Assembly (NCBI RefSeq): GCF_020782875.1
Contig: NZ_JAJGBN010000006.1
Location: 186,001-250,000, forward strand
Direction: 5' to 3'
DNA: 64,000 nucleotides
Origin: Allomuricauda sp. M10
GTDB taxonomy: Bacteria > Bacteroidota > Bacteroidia > Flavobacteriales > Flavobacteriaceae
The first letter of the stretch is position 1. Each line of letters opens with the position of its first letter. The position numbers and the translations under genes are program-made. Below the pieces are notes generated by a model that saw only the letters and a program-made list of their open reading frames with translations, was not told the DNA's origin and searched no databases. Below are positions 41,947 through 51,639 of this stretch, piece after piece.

Positions 41947-43137
41947 TCAATTGGTATTGCCCACTTTTACCCATTCCCTGTTGTTGAGGTTGATATCGCC
42001 ATTGGGGGTATAAAAGAGGTCGTTGTTTTGAATGTAGTTGCCGTCACTATCCATCCAGTATTCCGTGGACCCTGCATTTACTTGGTAATTGTTTCCGGTG
42101 AGGGGATTGTACACGGTTTCCTGTTCGTTGATCATGTTCAGGAATTGGCGTTGGCCCGTATCACTACCAGCACCAAAATTGCGGTTCATAAACGAGGCAT
42201 GGTTGGCATCCTGTGCCGCTGAAATGGCCCGCATGTTTTCTTGGTGCGCATTGAAAGCTGCCCATCGGTCGTTCATACGCTGTTGGTGCTGTTGTGCGGC
42301 GATCTGCATTTTTCGCTGGTTTTCCATGGCACGTTGTTGGTTCAATTGGGTCATGTATTGTTTCCATTGGGGATTTTCCTGTGTGCCCACGGTCGATTTA
42401 TGGAGTTGGTCAAGAGTCGCTTCAAACTGTCCTTCATCCACAAAAACATAATCCGTTGTATAGAGCCACATGGTCATCATCTCATTGTTCATGAGCGGTT
42501 GTTGCAGTGCTATTTTTACAATTCGTGCCAAGGCCTTCTGGCCGTTTTGGTTCTTCCATTCCGTGGCGGTGTACTCCAAATACCCTTGTCCGAACCCATT
42601 TTCCTGCATTTTTTGTTTCACATAAGCTTCGTCATCGGGCATGGAACGTTGACGTACAAAGGTGTATCCGTTTTTTTGCATGCGGGGTTCCACGTCTTCC
42701 CTAAAAAGTTGTTGGTTTCCTACCATGGGCCGGATCATGGAGGCCATACCGTATTGGGACATCATCTGCGTTAACTGTGGACTTTGATACGATACATGAA
42801 ACTTGGTGGGTGTGTTGAAGGTTTTCAAGTGATTGGGCCCATCGATCTGCATAAGAAAATCAGGAATTTTTTGATCTATGGTGTAGATGGGTTTGGAAAT
42901 CACTTTCCAGTTAGAAGGATATTCAGTACTCTGCACTACCATTCCTGTGCGGGCATCGCGCAGTTCATGGGTTTTATTTCGGCTGGTTTGGAAAAATGGC
43001 TCTTTTTGATCTGATGTGCCGTTGTTCCAAGCACTCTCCTCGTCAAGTCGCTCATTATAGGTGGAGCTATTGGGGTCTTGTGGGTTTTCCTTGCAGGCGA
43101 AGGCAAGACAAATGAAGGTAAAAATCAGTGTTCTCAT
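41947..43137 (-). CDS. Lipoprotein of unknown function, Gln/Met-rich
   Basis: A 396-residue predicted lipoprotein (lipobox CLAFAC, mature Cys followed by KENPQDPNSS). The middle is a helical, glutamine- and methionine-rich stretch (roughly 240-310: YMTQLNQQRAMENQRKMQIAAQQHQQRMNDRW) that probably makes a coiled coil. The C-terminal end has repeated Asn/Asp/Tyr-rich loops (GNNYQVNAGSTEYWMDSDGNYIQNND). I cannot name a family. It stands 49 bp upstream of the larger lipoprotein gene on the same strand. Confidence 0.75.
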   Translation of the reverse strand: MRTLIFTFICLAFACKENPQDPNSSTYNERLDEESAWNNGTSDQKEPFFQTSRNKTHELRDARTGMVVQSTEYPSNWKVISKPIYTIDQKIPDFLMQIDGPNHLKTFNTPTKFHVSYQSPQLTQMMSQYGMASMIRPMVGNQQLFREDVEPRMQKNGYTFVRQRSMPDDEAYVKQKMQENGFGQGYLEYTATEWKNQNGQKALARIVKIALQQPLMNNEMMTMWLYTTDYVFVDEGQFEATLDQLHKSTVGTQENPQWKQYMTQLNQQRAMENQRKMQIAAQQHQQRMNDRWAAFNAHQENMRAISAAQDANHASFMNRNFGAGSDTGQRQFLNMINEQETVYNPLTGNNYQVNAGSTEYWMDSDGNYIQNNDLFYTPNGDINLNNREWVKVGNTN

Positions 43138-43311
43138 AATGGACTTTTGATAGGGTTATATCTTCCTATCGAAATCATTATGAAATGTCATCAGCCGAAT
43201 AATTATTTTTTTTGAAGGGGAAAACGTCACTTTTTGTTAATACTGGAACTTATCGTTAAATCCTTACATTTTTATATCTTTAAAAGTGCAGACCCATACC
43301 ATTTTCAATCT

Positions 43312-45153
43312 ATGCCAGTAGTGCTCTCCATCCCCACAAGGAGAATCTTATTTGTCATATGCTTTGCCCTGTTGTATTTTTCTGAGGTAAATGCCCAGGT
43401 CGAACCATTGCAAGGCATGGACCATATTGTCCCATATCATTTGTATAACACCAAAGAGAACATTCCAGGGGAACGGGCAGCCAATCTGGAATACGAAGAG
43501 CCTTCTAATTTTGGCCCGACCGACCCTAGTACCATTTATGTGGCCCGATTGGATTTTGGCCCATACGAGACACTTTTGGACGAAGGTCAAGATCCATGGA
43601 TCTTGCAAATTGGAAACCTGAACAGGGCCAAGTTGTTCTATCTCAACCAAAATAAATTGGATTCATTGACAATGGGCAGTTTTGAGTTGAATGCTAGGTT
43701 TACTGGAAAATTTACCTTCCAAAAGGGAAATCTTTTTCATGGTAGGTATCTGTACCTCAAGTTTTCTAAATTGAATACTAGGCAACATTTGGGGGATAAG
43801 GCATTCCTTTTTTATGCGAAACGCTTTGAAGAATATAAGCAAGTACATCTTTCCAAAAGTTCGGTAAGGATTTTTTCATTGGGCTATTTGTTGTGGGGAG
43901 CCGCTTTTGTTGGGGTGGTCATAAGTATGGTGTTTTATCGCACCTACAAACAGCCTGAGTACATATATTATTCGTTGTACGCTCTTTCACTGGCCATTTT
44001 TTTGGGCAGATATGGCTTTGGGTGGTATGAACGTTTCGTAGGGAATTATTCCTTCACTTCCTTTTTGTTGGGCAATACCTTTGAGCTGTTGGCTGGGCTG
44101 TTCTATGCACTTTTTGAAAAATATTTTTTGAATACCAAACAAAATTACCCCCTGTTGAACAAGGCTATTAATATTTCAGTGGCCATTTTTATGGTCTGGT
44201 TGGTAATCGATACACTTCTTATTTTGATAGGGAATTTTCAGTTACATTTTTTGTTATTGGACATTCGGGCGGTACTCCTATCAATTCTGGTTTTGTTCAG
44301 TTTGGGGTACTTGATCTTAAGGTTCAAAGATCAATTGAATTGGTTTATCATAGTGGGCTCTTTTATTTATGGACTTTGTTCCGTATTGGTTTATGTGACG
44401 GGGGATGGTAATTATCTTAGATTGGGGGCGGTTGGTGAAATAACGGTTTTCTCACTCGGACTTGGTTATAAGGTTATGGAAGAAAACCTTAAAAAGATAC
44501 AAGCGGAACATGAAGCGTCCAAGACTTATCTTAGGCTTTTACGTTCGCAGTTGAACCCCCACTTTATTTTTAATGCCTTGGGCTCCATTCAACATTTGGT
44601 ATTGTCCGAAGAAAAATCCGCCGCTTTGAATTATCTGAACAAGTTCAGCAAGTTGATGCGCCATGTTCTGGAAAGTTCCTCACAGGAGAATGTGCTATTG
44701 TCTGAAGAAATATCCTTTCTTGAAAAATATATTTCATTGGAATCACTTCGTTTTCAAAAAGATTTTGACTACACTATTTCAGTGGAGCCTAGATTGTGCC
44801 CAGATACCATTGAAGTGCCCTTGTTGGTGACCCAACCTTTTGTGGAAAATGCCATAATCCATGGATTGCTACCTAAAGAAAACGGGAAGAGACAACTTTC
44901 CATTACCTTTCGCAAAGCAAGCCATCAGGTTTTGCAATGTATCATTGAAGACAATGGTATTGGAAGGGTGGAAAGTGAAAGAAATAAATTGGGGCGTGTG
45001 GAACACCGTTCCAAGGGAGTTTCCATGATGCAGGAGCGTTTGGATGCCTTGCAAATAGACAGAGACGAACAGACAATTGTTATTGAGGACCTGTACGGGG
45101 ATGAAGGGAAAGCCTTGGGAACAAGGGTAACTCTCAATTTTTTTATTGACTAG
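43312..45153 (+). CDS. 7TM sensor histidine kinase (7TMR-DISM type, LytS-like)
   Basis: A 613-residue inner-membrane sensor. I start at ATG 43312 because it gives a proper signal segment (RRILFVICFALLYFSEVNAQ); the longer reading adds 26 unlikely residues. The periplasmic 7TMR-DISMED2 beta-sandwich spans about 35-170. Seven membrane helices (about 195-390) follow. A coiled-coil segment and a LytS-type His kinase core come next: LNPHFIFNALGSIQHLVL carries the phospho-His, and DNGIGRVES the ATP-binding N/G boxes. It is convergent with, and shares its CTAG stop with, the LytTR regulator gene, and has no regulator on its own strand. Confidence 0.92.
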   Translation: MPVVLSIPTRRILFVICFALLYFSEVNAQVEPLQGMDHIVPYHLYNTKENIPGERAANLEYEEPSNFGPTDPSTIYVARLDFGPYETLLDEGQDPWILQIGNLNRAKLFYLNQNKLDSLTMGSFELNARFTGKFTFQKGNLFHGRYLYLKFSKLNTRQHLGDKAFLFYAKRFEEYKQVHLSKSSVRIFSLGYLLWGAAFVGVVISMVFYRTYKQPEYIYYSLYALSLAIFLGRYGFGWYERFVGNYSFTSFLLGNTFELLAGLFYALFEKYFLNTKQNYPLLNKAINISVAIFMVWLVIDTLLILIGNFQLHFLLLDIRAVLLSILVLFSLGYLILRFKDQLNWFIIVGSFIYGLCSVLVYVTGDGNYLRLGAVGEITVFSLGLGYKVMEENLKKIQAEHEASKTYLRLLRSQLNPHFIFNALGSIQHLVLSEEKSAALNYLNKFSKLMRHVLESSSQENVLLSEEISFLEKYISLESLRFQKDFDYTISVEPRLCPDTIEVPLLVTQPFVENAIIHGLLPKENGKRQLSITFRKASHQVLQCIIEDNGIGRVESERNKLGRVEHRSKGVSMMQERLDALQIDRDEQTIVIEDLYGDEGKALGTRVTLNFFID

Positions 45154-45881
45154 AAGGAATGTTTTTCGATATACTCCTGAAACTTCTCCTTGTGCTGCTC
45201 GGAAACCGTAATTTGATTATTGTTGATGGTGATGAGGTTGCGTTCCACTTCTTCAATGTAGGGCAGGGCAACGATAAAAGATCGGTTTACCCTCATGAAC
45301 CGGGTAGAAGGGAGTTCCTCCTCCAAAGATTTTAAGGTCATCAAGGTGAGCACGGCACTTGGATTTCCCTTCACCCAAATTTTTACGTAATCCTTCAACC
45401 CTTCAAAATAAAGCACTTGATCCAAGGCAATTTTCAATTGCTTGTAACCGGATTTCACGAACAAAAATTCCTTTCCGGCCACACTTTCAGTATTGTTTCC
45501 TGAATTTTTTGAACCTGAAATGCGTTCTTGGGCTTTTTGGGCAGCTACCAAAAACTCGGCATAGTTGAAGGGTTTCAATAAATAATCCACGGCATTTACC
45601 TTAAATCCTTCCAAGGCATATTGATCAAAAGCGGTGGTAAAGATAACCTTGGTTTTTTCCTTTACGATCTTGGAAAGCTCCATACCGCTCAAGTCGGGCA
45701 TTTGGATATCCAGAAACAACAGGTCCACGGGATTTTGGTTGAAATATTCCAACGCTGCAATGGCATTGGAAAAGGAATTTTTCATCTCCAAGAATGGGGT
45801 CTTGGCAATGTATCCCTCAATTAATTTGAGGGCCATGGGCTCATCATCAACGGCGATACATGTCAAGATTCTTTTCTCCAT
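45150..45881 (-). CDS. LytTR-type response regulator
   Basis: A 243-residue regulator. The receiver domain (1-120) has the acidic pair AVDDEP, phospho-acceptor Asp in LLFLDIQMPDLSG, and KPF. The C-terminal LytTR DNA-binding domain (about 145-243) has FLFVKSGYKQLKIALDQVLYFEG and RFMRVNRSFIVAL. It lies 2 bp after the histidine kinase gene, forming a two-component pair that follows the efflux genes. It may control them. Confidence 0.93.
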   Translation of the reverse strand: MEKRILTCIAVDDEPMALKLIEGYIAKTPFLEMKNSFSNAIAALEYFNQNPVDLLFLDIQMPDLSGMELSKIVKEKTKVIFTTAFDQYALEGFKVNAVDYLLKPFNYAEFLVAAQKAQERISGSKNSGNNTESVAGKEFLFVKSGYKQLKIALDQVLYFEGLKDYVKIWVKGNPSAVLTLMTLKSLEEELPSTRFMRVNRSFIVALPYIEEVERNLITINNNQITVSEQHKEKFQEYIEKHSF

Positions 45882-45883
45882 GG

Positions 45884-46906
45884 CTAGGCGTTCAATGGAA
45901 TTTCCACGATGATACGGAACTGTCCCGAAATAATCTCATTTCCAAAATAATGTTTGTTGGGATACAATAGATCCAAACGATCTTTAAGGTTCTTTAAACC
46001 GATGCCCGATCCACTTTGGTCTGTATGGGATTTTGGGAAATCCGTGTTCTTACCTTTAAAAATTATCTTATCACTCTTCAGTTCCATCGTAAAATTGATG
46101 GTGCTTTCCTCTTGGGCAGAAACCCCATGCTTGAAGGCATTCTCGATCAAGGAAATAAAAAGAAGGGGAGGCACCTGTACTGTTGGATCCACTTCCGGGA
46201 AATGATACTCCACCTTGGTTTTGTCCGTCAATCGCAATTTTCCCAATTCAATGTATTTGACCATAAAGTCGATTTCCTTGGCAAGGGGGACTTTTTCGGT
46301 ATGGGTTTCGTACAACAGGTATCGCATCAATTTTCCCAAACTGTGGATGGTGTCCTTGGCATCTTCCGGAGAAATATCGACCAACGCATAAATATTGTTC
46401 AACGAATTGAAGAAAAAATGCGGTTGCAACTGGTATTGCAAATGCTGAAGGTCCGATTTTAACTGTTGATGGGCCACTTCCTTTTTTTCCACCTCGGATT
46501 TGATCAGTCGTTCCATAGCACGCAAGGCTACGGCCCACACAATAGGTACTAGAAAGGAAAGGGTCTGAATATACAACACCATGGTTCTTGGAGGGCCTCT
46601 TCTATCATTATTTTGAGGTCGAGGGAAAATCAAATCCGTGATCCATTCCCTAAAGAAGATCAGAACAATGATGACCGCTATGTTGATGCAGATGAACCAG
46701 ACTATTTTCTTTGGAAAAAAGTAGCGGTCCGCCAAAAACCAATAGTTCAGGTAAAACACAGCCATATACAGAAACAGCGGTACCCATGAAAAAGTCAATA
46801 CATGTTCAAATGCCTGTTCGGTATCGTAGCTCAACAGATAGGGAAAGCTGAAGAGTACAACCCATACCATAACATGGAAAAAAAATTTGCGCCATTTGTT
46901 TTTCAT
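45884..46906 (-). CDS. LytS/YehU-like sensor histidine kinase
   Basis: A 340-residue kinase with four membrane helices in the first 140 residues, no large periplasmic sensor domain, and a cytoplasmic His kinase: the phospho-His is in QPHFFFNSLNNIYALVDI and the N-box in LIENAFKHGVSAQEE. Because it sits between the MacB permease gene (21 bp upstream) and the LytTR gene (2 bp downstream), it probably senses envelope stress or an exported compound and regulates this operon. Confidence 0.92.
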   Translation of the reverse strand: MKNKWRKFFFHVMVWVVLFSFPYLLSYDTEQAFEHVLTFSWVPLFLYMAVFYLNYWFLADRYFFPKKIVWFICINIAVIIVLIFFREWITDLIFPRPQNNDRRGPPRTMVLYIQTLSFLVPIVWAVALRAMERLIKSEVEKKEVAHQQLKSDLQHLQYQLQPHFFFNSLNNIYALVDISPEDAKDTIHSLGKLMRYLLYETHTEKVPLAKEIDFMVKYIELGKLRLTDKTKVEYHFPEVDPTVQVPPLLFISLIENAFKHGVSAQEESTINFTMELKSDKIIFKGKNTDFPKSHTDQSGSGIGLKNLKDRLDLLYPNKHYFGNEIISGQFRIIVEIPLNA

Positions 46907-46927
46907 ATGCTCTATGTTATGTTCGGG

Positions 46928-48154
46928 TTATTCATATCGTAATGCGGAAATAGGATCTAGGGCAGCAGCTTTTCGGGCCGGGTACCATCCGAAGAAAATA
47001 CCGGTGATGGCACAGACAGCAAAAGATATCACAACCGAATACGAAGTAATGATCGTGGGCCATCCCAATATGGATTTGATAAAAAGCGTTGCGCCAAAAC
47101 CGAGCAACACCCCGATGATACCACCGGTAACACTGATGAGCACGGCTTCTGTCAAAAATTGCAATAAAATATCGGCACCTTTGGCACCTACTGCCATTCG
47201 GAGCCCAATCTCACGGGTCCTTTCCTTTACCGAAACGTACATAATGTTCATGATGCCGATACCTCCAATCAAAAGTGATATACTGGCAATGGCCACCAAG
47301 AGTACCGTCAGCATTTCGCTGGTAGAACTGAAAGTGGAAATGAGCTCGTCCATTGAAAACACGTTGAAATCGTCAGCATCATTATTGCCAATTTGATGTT
47401 GTTCCCGCAAGATAGTGGATATTTCCTCAACCGCCGCTTCGGCATCTTCCTCACTTACGGCAGATGCTACAATGGATTGGATGTAGTCGATAGCCAAAAT
47501 ACGTTTCTGAACTGTGGTGTACGGAGCAACAATGATATCGTCTTGATCCTGACCGAAGTTGCTCTCGCCTTTCTCTTCCAAAACCCCAATGATCTTGAAG
47601 GGAATACTGTTGAATCGGATCATTTTTCCAATCGGATCTTCCCCGTTCGGAAAGAGGTTTTCCACCACGGTTTTACCTACAACGGCCACTTTTGCTGCCG
47701 ATTTTACTTCTGCATTGGTGAACATGCTTCCTTCCGAAAGCTCCCAAATCTTAATATCGAGATATTCGGGATTTACTCCATAAATGGTGGTAGGCCAGTT
47801 GTTGGCCCCGTTGATGGATTGTCCACTGCCGTTAACTTGTGGGGTGATATAGGACAATAAAGTAGCTTTTTCCTTTAGCGCTTCAAAATCTTCCAATTTC
47901 AAGGATTGCATTTCACTTCCCCCCATACGTACACCGCCTCGCATATCGGCACCTGGGCGAATGTTGATCATGTTGGATCCCATTTTGGAAATTTCATCCT
48001 TTATGCTTTGTTTGGAGCCTTCCCCGATGGCCAGCATGGCGATCACCGAAGCCACCCCGATAATGATACCCAACATGGTCAGCAAAGTCCTCATTTTGTT
48101 CAGGACGATAGCTTTGAGGGCTATTTTGATCAGATTTAAAATCCTGGTTTTCAT
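46928..48154 (-). CDS. MacB-type ABC transporter permease
   Basis: A 408-residue permease: one N-terminal helix (ALKAIVLNKMRTLLTMLGIIIGVASVIAMLAIGEG), a periplasmic MacB_PCD domain (about 50-260), then three C-terminal helices with the FtsX motif (GIMNIMYVSVKERTREIGLRMAVGA). Such permeases use ATP hydrolysis to drive substrate through a TolC channel from the periplasm rather than across the inner membrane. The start shares 1 bp with the stop of the ATPase gene (TAATG). Confidence 0.93.
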   Translation of the reverse strand: MKTRILNLIKIALKAIVLNKMRTLLTMLGIIIGVASVIAMLAIGEGSKQSIKDEISKMGSNMINIRPGADMRGGVRMGGSEMQSLKLEDFEALKEKATLLSYITPQVNGSGQSINGANNWPTTIYGVNPEYLDIKIWELSEGSMFTNAEVKSAAKVAVVGKTVVENLFPNGEDPIGKMIRFNSIPFKIIGVLEEKGESNFGQDQDDIIVAPYTTVQKRILAIDYIQSIVASAVSEEDAEAAVEEISTILREQHQIGNNDADDFNVFSMDELISTFSSTSEMLTVLLVAIASISLLIGGIGIMNIMYVSVKERTREIGLRMAVGAKGADILLQFLTEAVLISVTGGIIGVLLGFGATLFIKSILGWPTIITSYSVVISFAVCAITGIFFGWYPARKAAALDPISALRYE

Positions 48155-48897
48155 TAGTCGTTTTCTTTAGGTAGGGCGGCCAATTCCTTGGCGGCATCGT
48201 TGATGTCCAGATTGGGCTCGTCCTTGATGATATGGCCATCTTTTAAAATGACCGTTCTTCCGCTGAATTCGGCAATGTCCGGTTCATGGGTTACAAATGC
48301 AATGGTCTTGCCTTTTCTGTTGAGTTCTTGGAACAAAGCCATGATTTCATAAGATGTTCGTGTATCCAAGTTTCCCGTGGCCTCATCCGCTAAGATGATG
48401 ACAGGGTCGTTGACCAAAGATCGTGCTATGGCCACGCGCTGTTGTTGTCCACCGGACAATTGTGCAGGAGTGTGATCCAACCGGTCACCCAAACCGACCA
48501 TTTGCAAGGCCTCAAGGGCACGTTGATGACGTTCCTCTGCCGAAATCCTGCTGTTGTAGATAAGCGGAAGTTCCACATTTTCAATGGCGGTTGTCCTTGG
48601 CAACAGATTATAGGATTGAAAGATGAACCCTATTTTTTCATTGCGGATGGTGGCGAGCTCATTTTTGTTCAGTTGAGCCACGGGTACCCCATCGATTAAA
48701 TAACTTCCCGAGGTAGGATTGTCCAAACAACCCAAAATATTGAGCATGGTACTTTTTCCCGAACCACTGGATCCCATAATAGTCACGAACTCTCCTTCTT
48801 GGACATTGAGCGACACACCTTTTAGGGCATGAACAATTTCGTCACCCATGCGGAAATCCCGTTTCAGATCTTGTATTTCAATGATTGTCTTTGACAT
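48154..48897 (-). CDS. MacB-type ABC transporter ATP-binding subunit
   Basis: A 247-residue ATPase started at ATG 48897 (MSKTIIEIQDLKRDFRMGDE). Walker A is GSSGSGKSTML, the ABC signature LSGGQQQRVAIARSL, Walker B VIILADEAT and the H-loop THEPD. The layout matches LolD/MacB-type exporters. It is 4 bp after the HlyD-type adaptor gene and 1 bp overlapping the permease. Confidence 0.95.
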   Translation of the reverse strand: MSKTIIEIQDLKRDFRMGDEIVHALKGVSLNVQEGEFVTIMGSSGSGKSTMLNILGCLDNPTSGSYLIDGVPVAQLNKNELATIRNEKIGFIFQSYNLLPRTTAIENVELPLIYNSRISAEERHQRALEALQMVGLGDRLDHTPAQLSGGQQQRVAIARSLVNDPVIILADEATGNLDTRTSYEIMALFQELNRKGKTIAFVTHEPDIAEFSGRTVILKDGHIIKDEPNLDINDAAKELAALPKEND

Positions 48898-48901
48898 GGC
48901 C

Positions 48902-50155
48902 CTAGCTCTTCTTATTGTTGGTTCTTCCCGGTGGTTTAGGCATAAAGGGGCTTCCACTGTCCTGGGCGGCCTGTACCTCACCGGCTTGAACCGATTTTAA
49001 ACTGAACACCAATTGGTCTCCTTCCTCAATCCCGTCAATAATTTGCACATTTACCCCGTCGCTGGCACCTAGTTTTACTTTTTTGGGTACTATCGATTTA
49101 TCTTTTTGCAGTACCCATAGCATGCTGGCATCTTCTTGTGGAGGATTACCCATTTCTGGACCATTACCTGGTCCGTTGCCTGGTCCAGGGCCTTTGGATG
49201 GAATGCTTTCCTGTTCCTCATAAGCCATCAATACTGGCATGTTTGGATTAAAATTGACCGCCTTTGCCTCGGCCGTGAGTACATCCTTCAACTCCATAGT
49301 GTAAATGGAAATGGTAGCAGTAAGACCTGGTTTCAACTTTAGGTCGGGATTGTCCGCTTTGATGACTACGGTATAGGTCACTACGTTGGAACTTACGGTA
49401 GGATTGAGCCTCACTTGGGTTACGGTTCCGTTAAAGGTTTCACCTTGATAGGCATCCACTGTAAAAGTTACCCGTTGCCCTTGCTCCACTTGACCTATAT
49501 CGGCCTCGTCCACATCGGCTTCTACCTGCATTTCCTTTAAGTTTTTGGCAATGGTAAATAGGGTAGGGGTGCTGTAACTTGCGGCAACGGTTTGGCCTTC
49601 GTCCACATCACGGGATAAGATTACCCCATTTATGGGAGAATATATGTTGGCATAACCCAAATTGGCCTGTGCCCTTTGCAAGTCCGAACGTTTTTGAACA
49701 ACAGTACTTTTAGACGCATTGAACTCATACAACGCGTCATCATAATCGGCCTTGCTCAATACCTGGTTTTCGTAAAGCGTTTTCTGCCGGTCGTAGATGT
49801 TCTTTTTATAATCCCTTTCGTTTACTGCATTGTCGTATGCTGCCTGGGCCTGTTCAAGGGCAGCGTTCAAGTTGGTCTTGTCCAACTCGGCAATCAATTG
49901 CCCTTCGGTGACCTCGCTATTAAAATCCACATAGATTTTTTCTACAACACCTGATACCTGGGTACCCACATCTACCTGGGTAGTGGCCTCAATGGTACCG
50001 GTTGCGGTGACCATGGTGGTTACATCGCCTTTTTTTGCAAGGACGGTTTCCACCTGTATTTCTGAAACATTATCGGATGAAAATGCCATATAAGCTATAA
50101 TGGCCAAGCCAATTACGGCACTGATACCCAATATCAATTTGGTTTTTTTCTTCAT
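48902..50155 (-). CDS. HlyD/MacA-type periplasmic adaptor
   Basis: A 417-residue inner-membrane-anchored fusion protein. A signal/anchor (LILGISAVIGLAIIAYMAFS) is followed by a barrel-sandwich lipoyl half (ATGTIEATTQVDVGTQVSGVV), a coiled-coil hairpin (about 90-170) that contacts TolC, then RLNPTVSSNVVTYTVVIKA and the beta-barrel. A Pro/Gly-rich loop (KGPGPGNGPGNGPEMGNPP) interrupts the last domain and is unusual. It links the MacB pump to TolC. Confidence 0.94.
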   Translation of the reverse strand: MKKKTKLILGISAVIGLAIIAYMAFSSDNVSEIQVETVLAKKGDVTTMVTATGTIEATTQVDVGTQVSGVVEKIYVDFNSEVTEGQLIAELDKTNLNAALEQAQAAYDNAVNERDYKKNIYDRQKTLYENQVLSKADYDDALYEFNASKSTVVQKRSDLQRAQANLGYANIYSPINGVILSRDVDEGQTVAASYSTPTLFTIAKNLKEMQVEADVDEADIGQVEQGQRVTFTVDAYQGETFNGTVTQVRLNPTVSSNVVTYTVVIKADNPDLKLKPGLTATISIYTMELKDVLTAEAKAVNFNPNMPVLMAYEEQESIPSKGPGPGNGPGNGPEMGNPPQEDASMLWVLQKDKSIVPKKVKLGASDGVNVQIIDGIEEGDQLVFSLKSVQAGEVQAAQDSGSPFMPKPPGRTNNKKS

Positions 50156-50160
50156 GGGAT

Positions 50161-51492
50161 TTATAATTTAATTTCGTTTCCTTGGTAAAAATCGAGTAGT
50201 TCGTTGTACAATATTCCTAGATACTTCGATTGGAGATAGTTAAGTTGTGCATTGGTGAAAGTGTTTTGGCTTATCACCAGGTCTGTGGTACTCAATGCGT
50301 TGAGTTCATATTTGCGTTGTGCCAATTTGTAGGATTCCTGTGCGGCCTCACTGGCAACTTTGGAAGCTTCTATCTGCTCTTGTGCAGACTGGGCATTTTG
50401 CCATGCCGTCTCAATTTTTTGGTACAAGGATTTTTTGGCCACCTGCAATTGCAGTTTGGATTGTTCTATCCCGATCTTGGCATTGGCTAATTGCGCCTTG
50501 TTCTGATATCTTGAAAAGATTGGCACTGTTAAGGATAGACCCACCCTTTGGTTGAAGTTTACATCCAACTGATCGGAAAAAGTAAGGTCATTGGTGCTGG
50601 TATAACCGGAGCCTACACTACCTGTTAGTGATAGTGTGGGCAAGAAACCGCCTTTGGCTATATCCAAATCTTTTTCATTGATTGCGGTTCCCAATTCGGA
50701 TGCCTTTATTTCAGGCATAGACCCCACGGCATTTTGGTAAACGTCCAACTTGTTGGGTACTGTTTGCCCCTCTAGCAAAGGATTGTCCAATGCTTCAATT
50801 TCAAGTTCCACTGTCGGGTCCAGTTCCAATAACTGTTTAAGGGTTATGATCTGTTGGGCATAACTGTTCTTGGCACTGATTAAATTGGATTTGTTGGTGG
50901 CCGCTTGGGAAAGCGCGTCCGTATAATCGATAATGGTTATGGTGCCGGCATCCAATCTGGCCTTCGCCCTTTCAGCTTCCTTTTCAGAGGCGGCCACATT
51001 GTTTTGGGCCACTTCCAAACTTTCCTTGTTGTACAGGATCTGAAGGTAGGCTTCCAAAATGCTGAGGGAAATGTTGTTCTTGGCTTCTTCAACATATAGG
51101 TCGTTCTGTTCCACCATCAATCTGTTTTGTTTGATGGCATTGGTCAACTGACTTCCATTGTAAAGAGTAACAGATGTGCTTAACTGTAAGTTCGTGGAAC
51201 TTATCTGTTGTGATACAAAGTCACTGGTAATAGGGTCGATAGATGATCCCCATGAAAAGTTTTGGGATGCGCTACTGCTTAAATTGGGAAGTTTGGCATA
51301 TTCGGATTGGGTTAGGCTCACTTCTGAACCATTTTTATCCAGTTCTGCCTGTTTTATGGTGATGTTGTTTTCCAGTGCATAGGAAATGCAATCTTCCAGG
51401 GACCATACTTTTTTGGTGGCGAGGGAATCGGGTTCCTGGGCCCTCAAAGCAAGTCCCAAGAAGAGAAACCATAGAATTGCCTGAATTTTCAT
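50161..51492 (-). CDS. TolC-family outer membrane efflux protein
   Basis: A 443-residue channel protein. Signal peptide MKIQAILWFLFLGLALRAQ; two outer-membrane efflux (OEP) repeats with long alpha-helices (SLSILEAYLQILYNKESLEVAQNNVAASEKEAERAKARLDAG, given here to show the helical coil). It forms the trimer exit duct for the HlyD-MacB pump. It is first in the operon; the adaptor starts 5 bp later. Confidence 0.93.
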   Translation of the reverse strand: MKIQAILWFLFLGLALRAQEPDSLATKKVWSLEDCISYALENNITIKQAELDKNGSEVSLTQSEYAKLPNLSSSASQNFSWGSSIDPITSDFVSQQISSTNLQLSTSVTLYNGSQLTNAIKQNRLMVEQNDLYVEEAKNNISLSILEAYLQILYNKESLEVAQNNVAASEKEAERAKARLDAGTITIIDYTDALSQAATNKSNLISAKNSYAQQIITLKQLLELDPTVELEIEALDNPLLEGQTVPNKLDVYQNAVGSMPEIKASELGTAINEKDLDIAKGGFLPTLSLTGSVGSGYTSTNDLTFSDQLDVNFNQRVGLSLTVPIFSRYQNKAQLANAKIGIEQSKLQLQVAKKSLYQKIETAWQNAQSAQEQIEASKVASEAAQESYKLAQRKYELNALSTTDLVISQNTFTNAQLNYLQSKYLGILYNELLDFYQGNEIKL

Positions 51493-51639
51493 TGTGGTAC
51501 ATTTTTGACCAAAATTCAGACAAACCCATCCGTGTTATTGTAGTAATAGAAGTTGTGCCGTAACCAATCTACGAACCGTTATTTTCAATCGACGGAAAAT
51601 TAGGGTGTAACATGTTTTTTACCCAAAACTTGAATATCC

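Noticed and set aside
42241-42774. 177-codon plus-strand ORF inside the Gln/Met-rich lipoprotein gene
   Set aside because: Antisense, Phe/His/Leu-rich, no motif; the minus-strand lipoprotein has a signal peptide and lipobox.
43234-43311. Upstream start of the 7TM kinase
   Set aside because: It places 26 odd residues before a good signal segment; the ATG at 43312 fits better.
48898-48981. Longer N-terminus of the ABC ATPase (28 extra residues)
   Set aside because: The extension would overlap the adaptor gene and looks like no ATPase; the ATG at 48897 gives the usual start.
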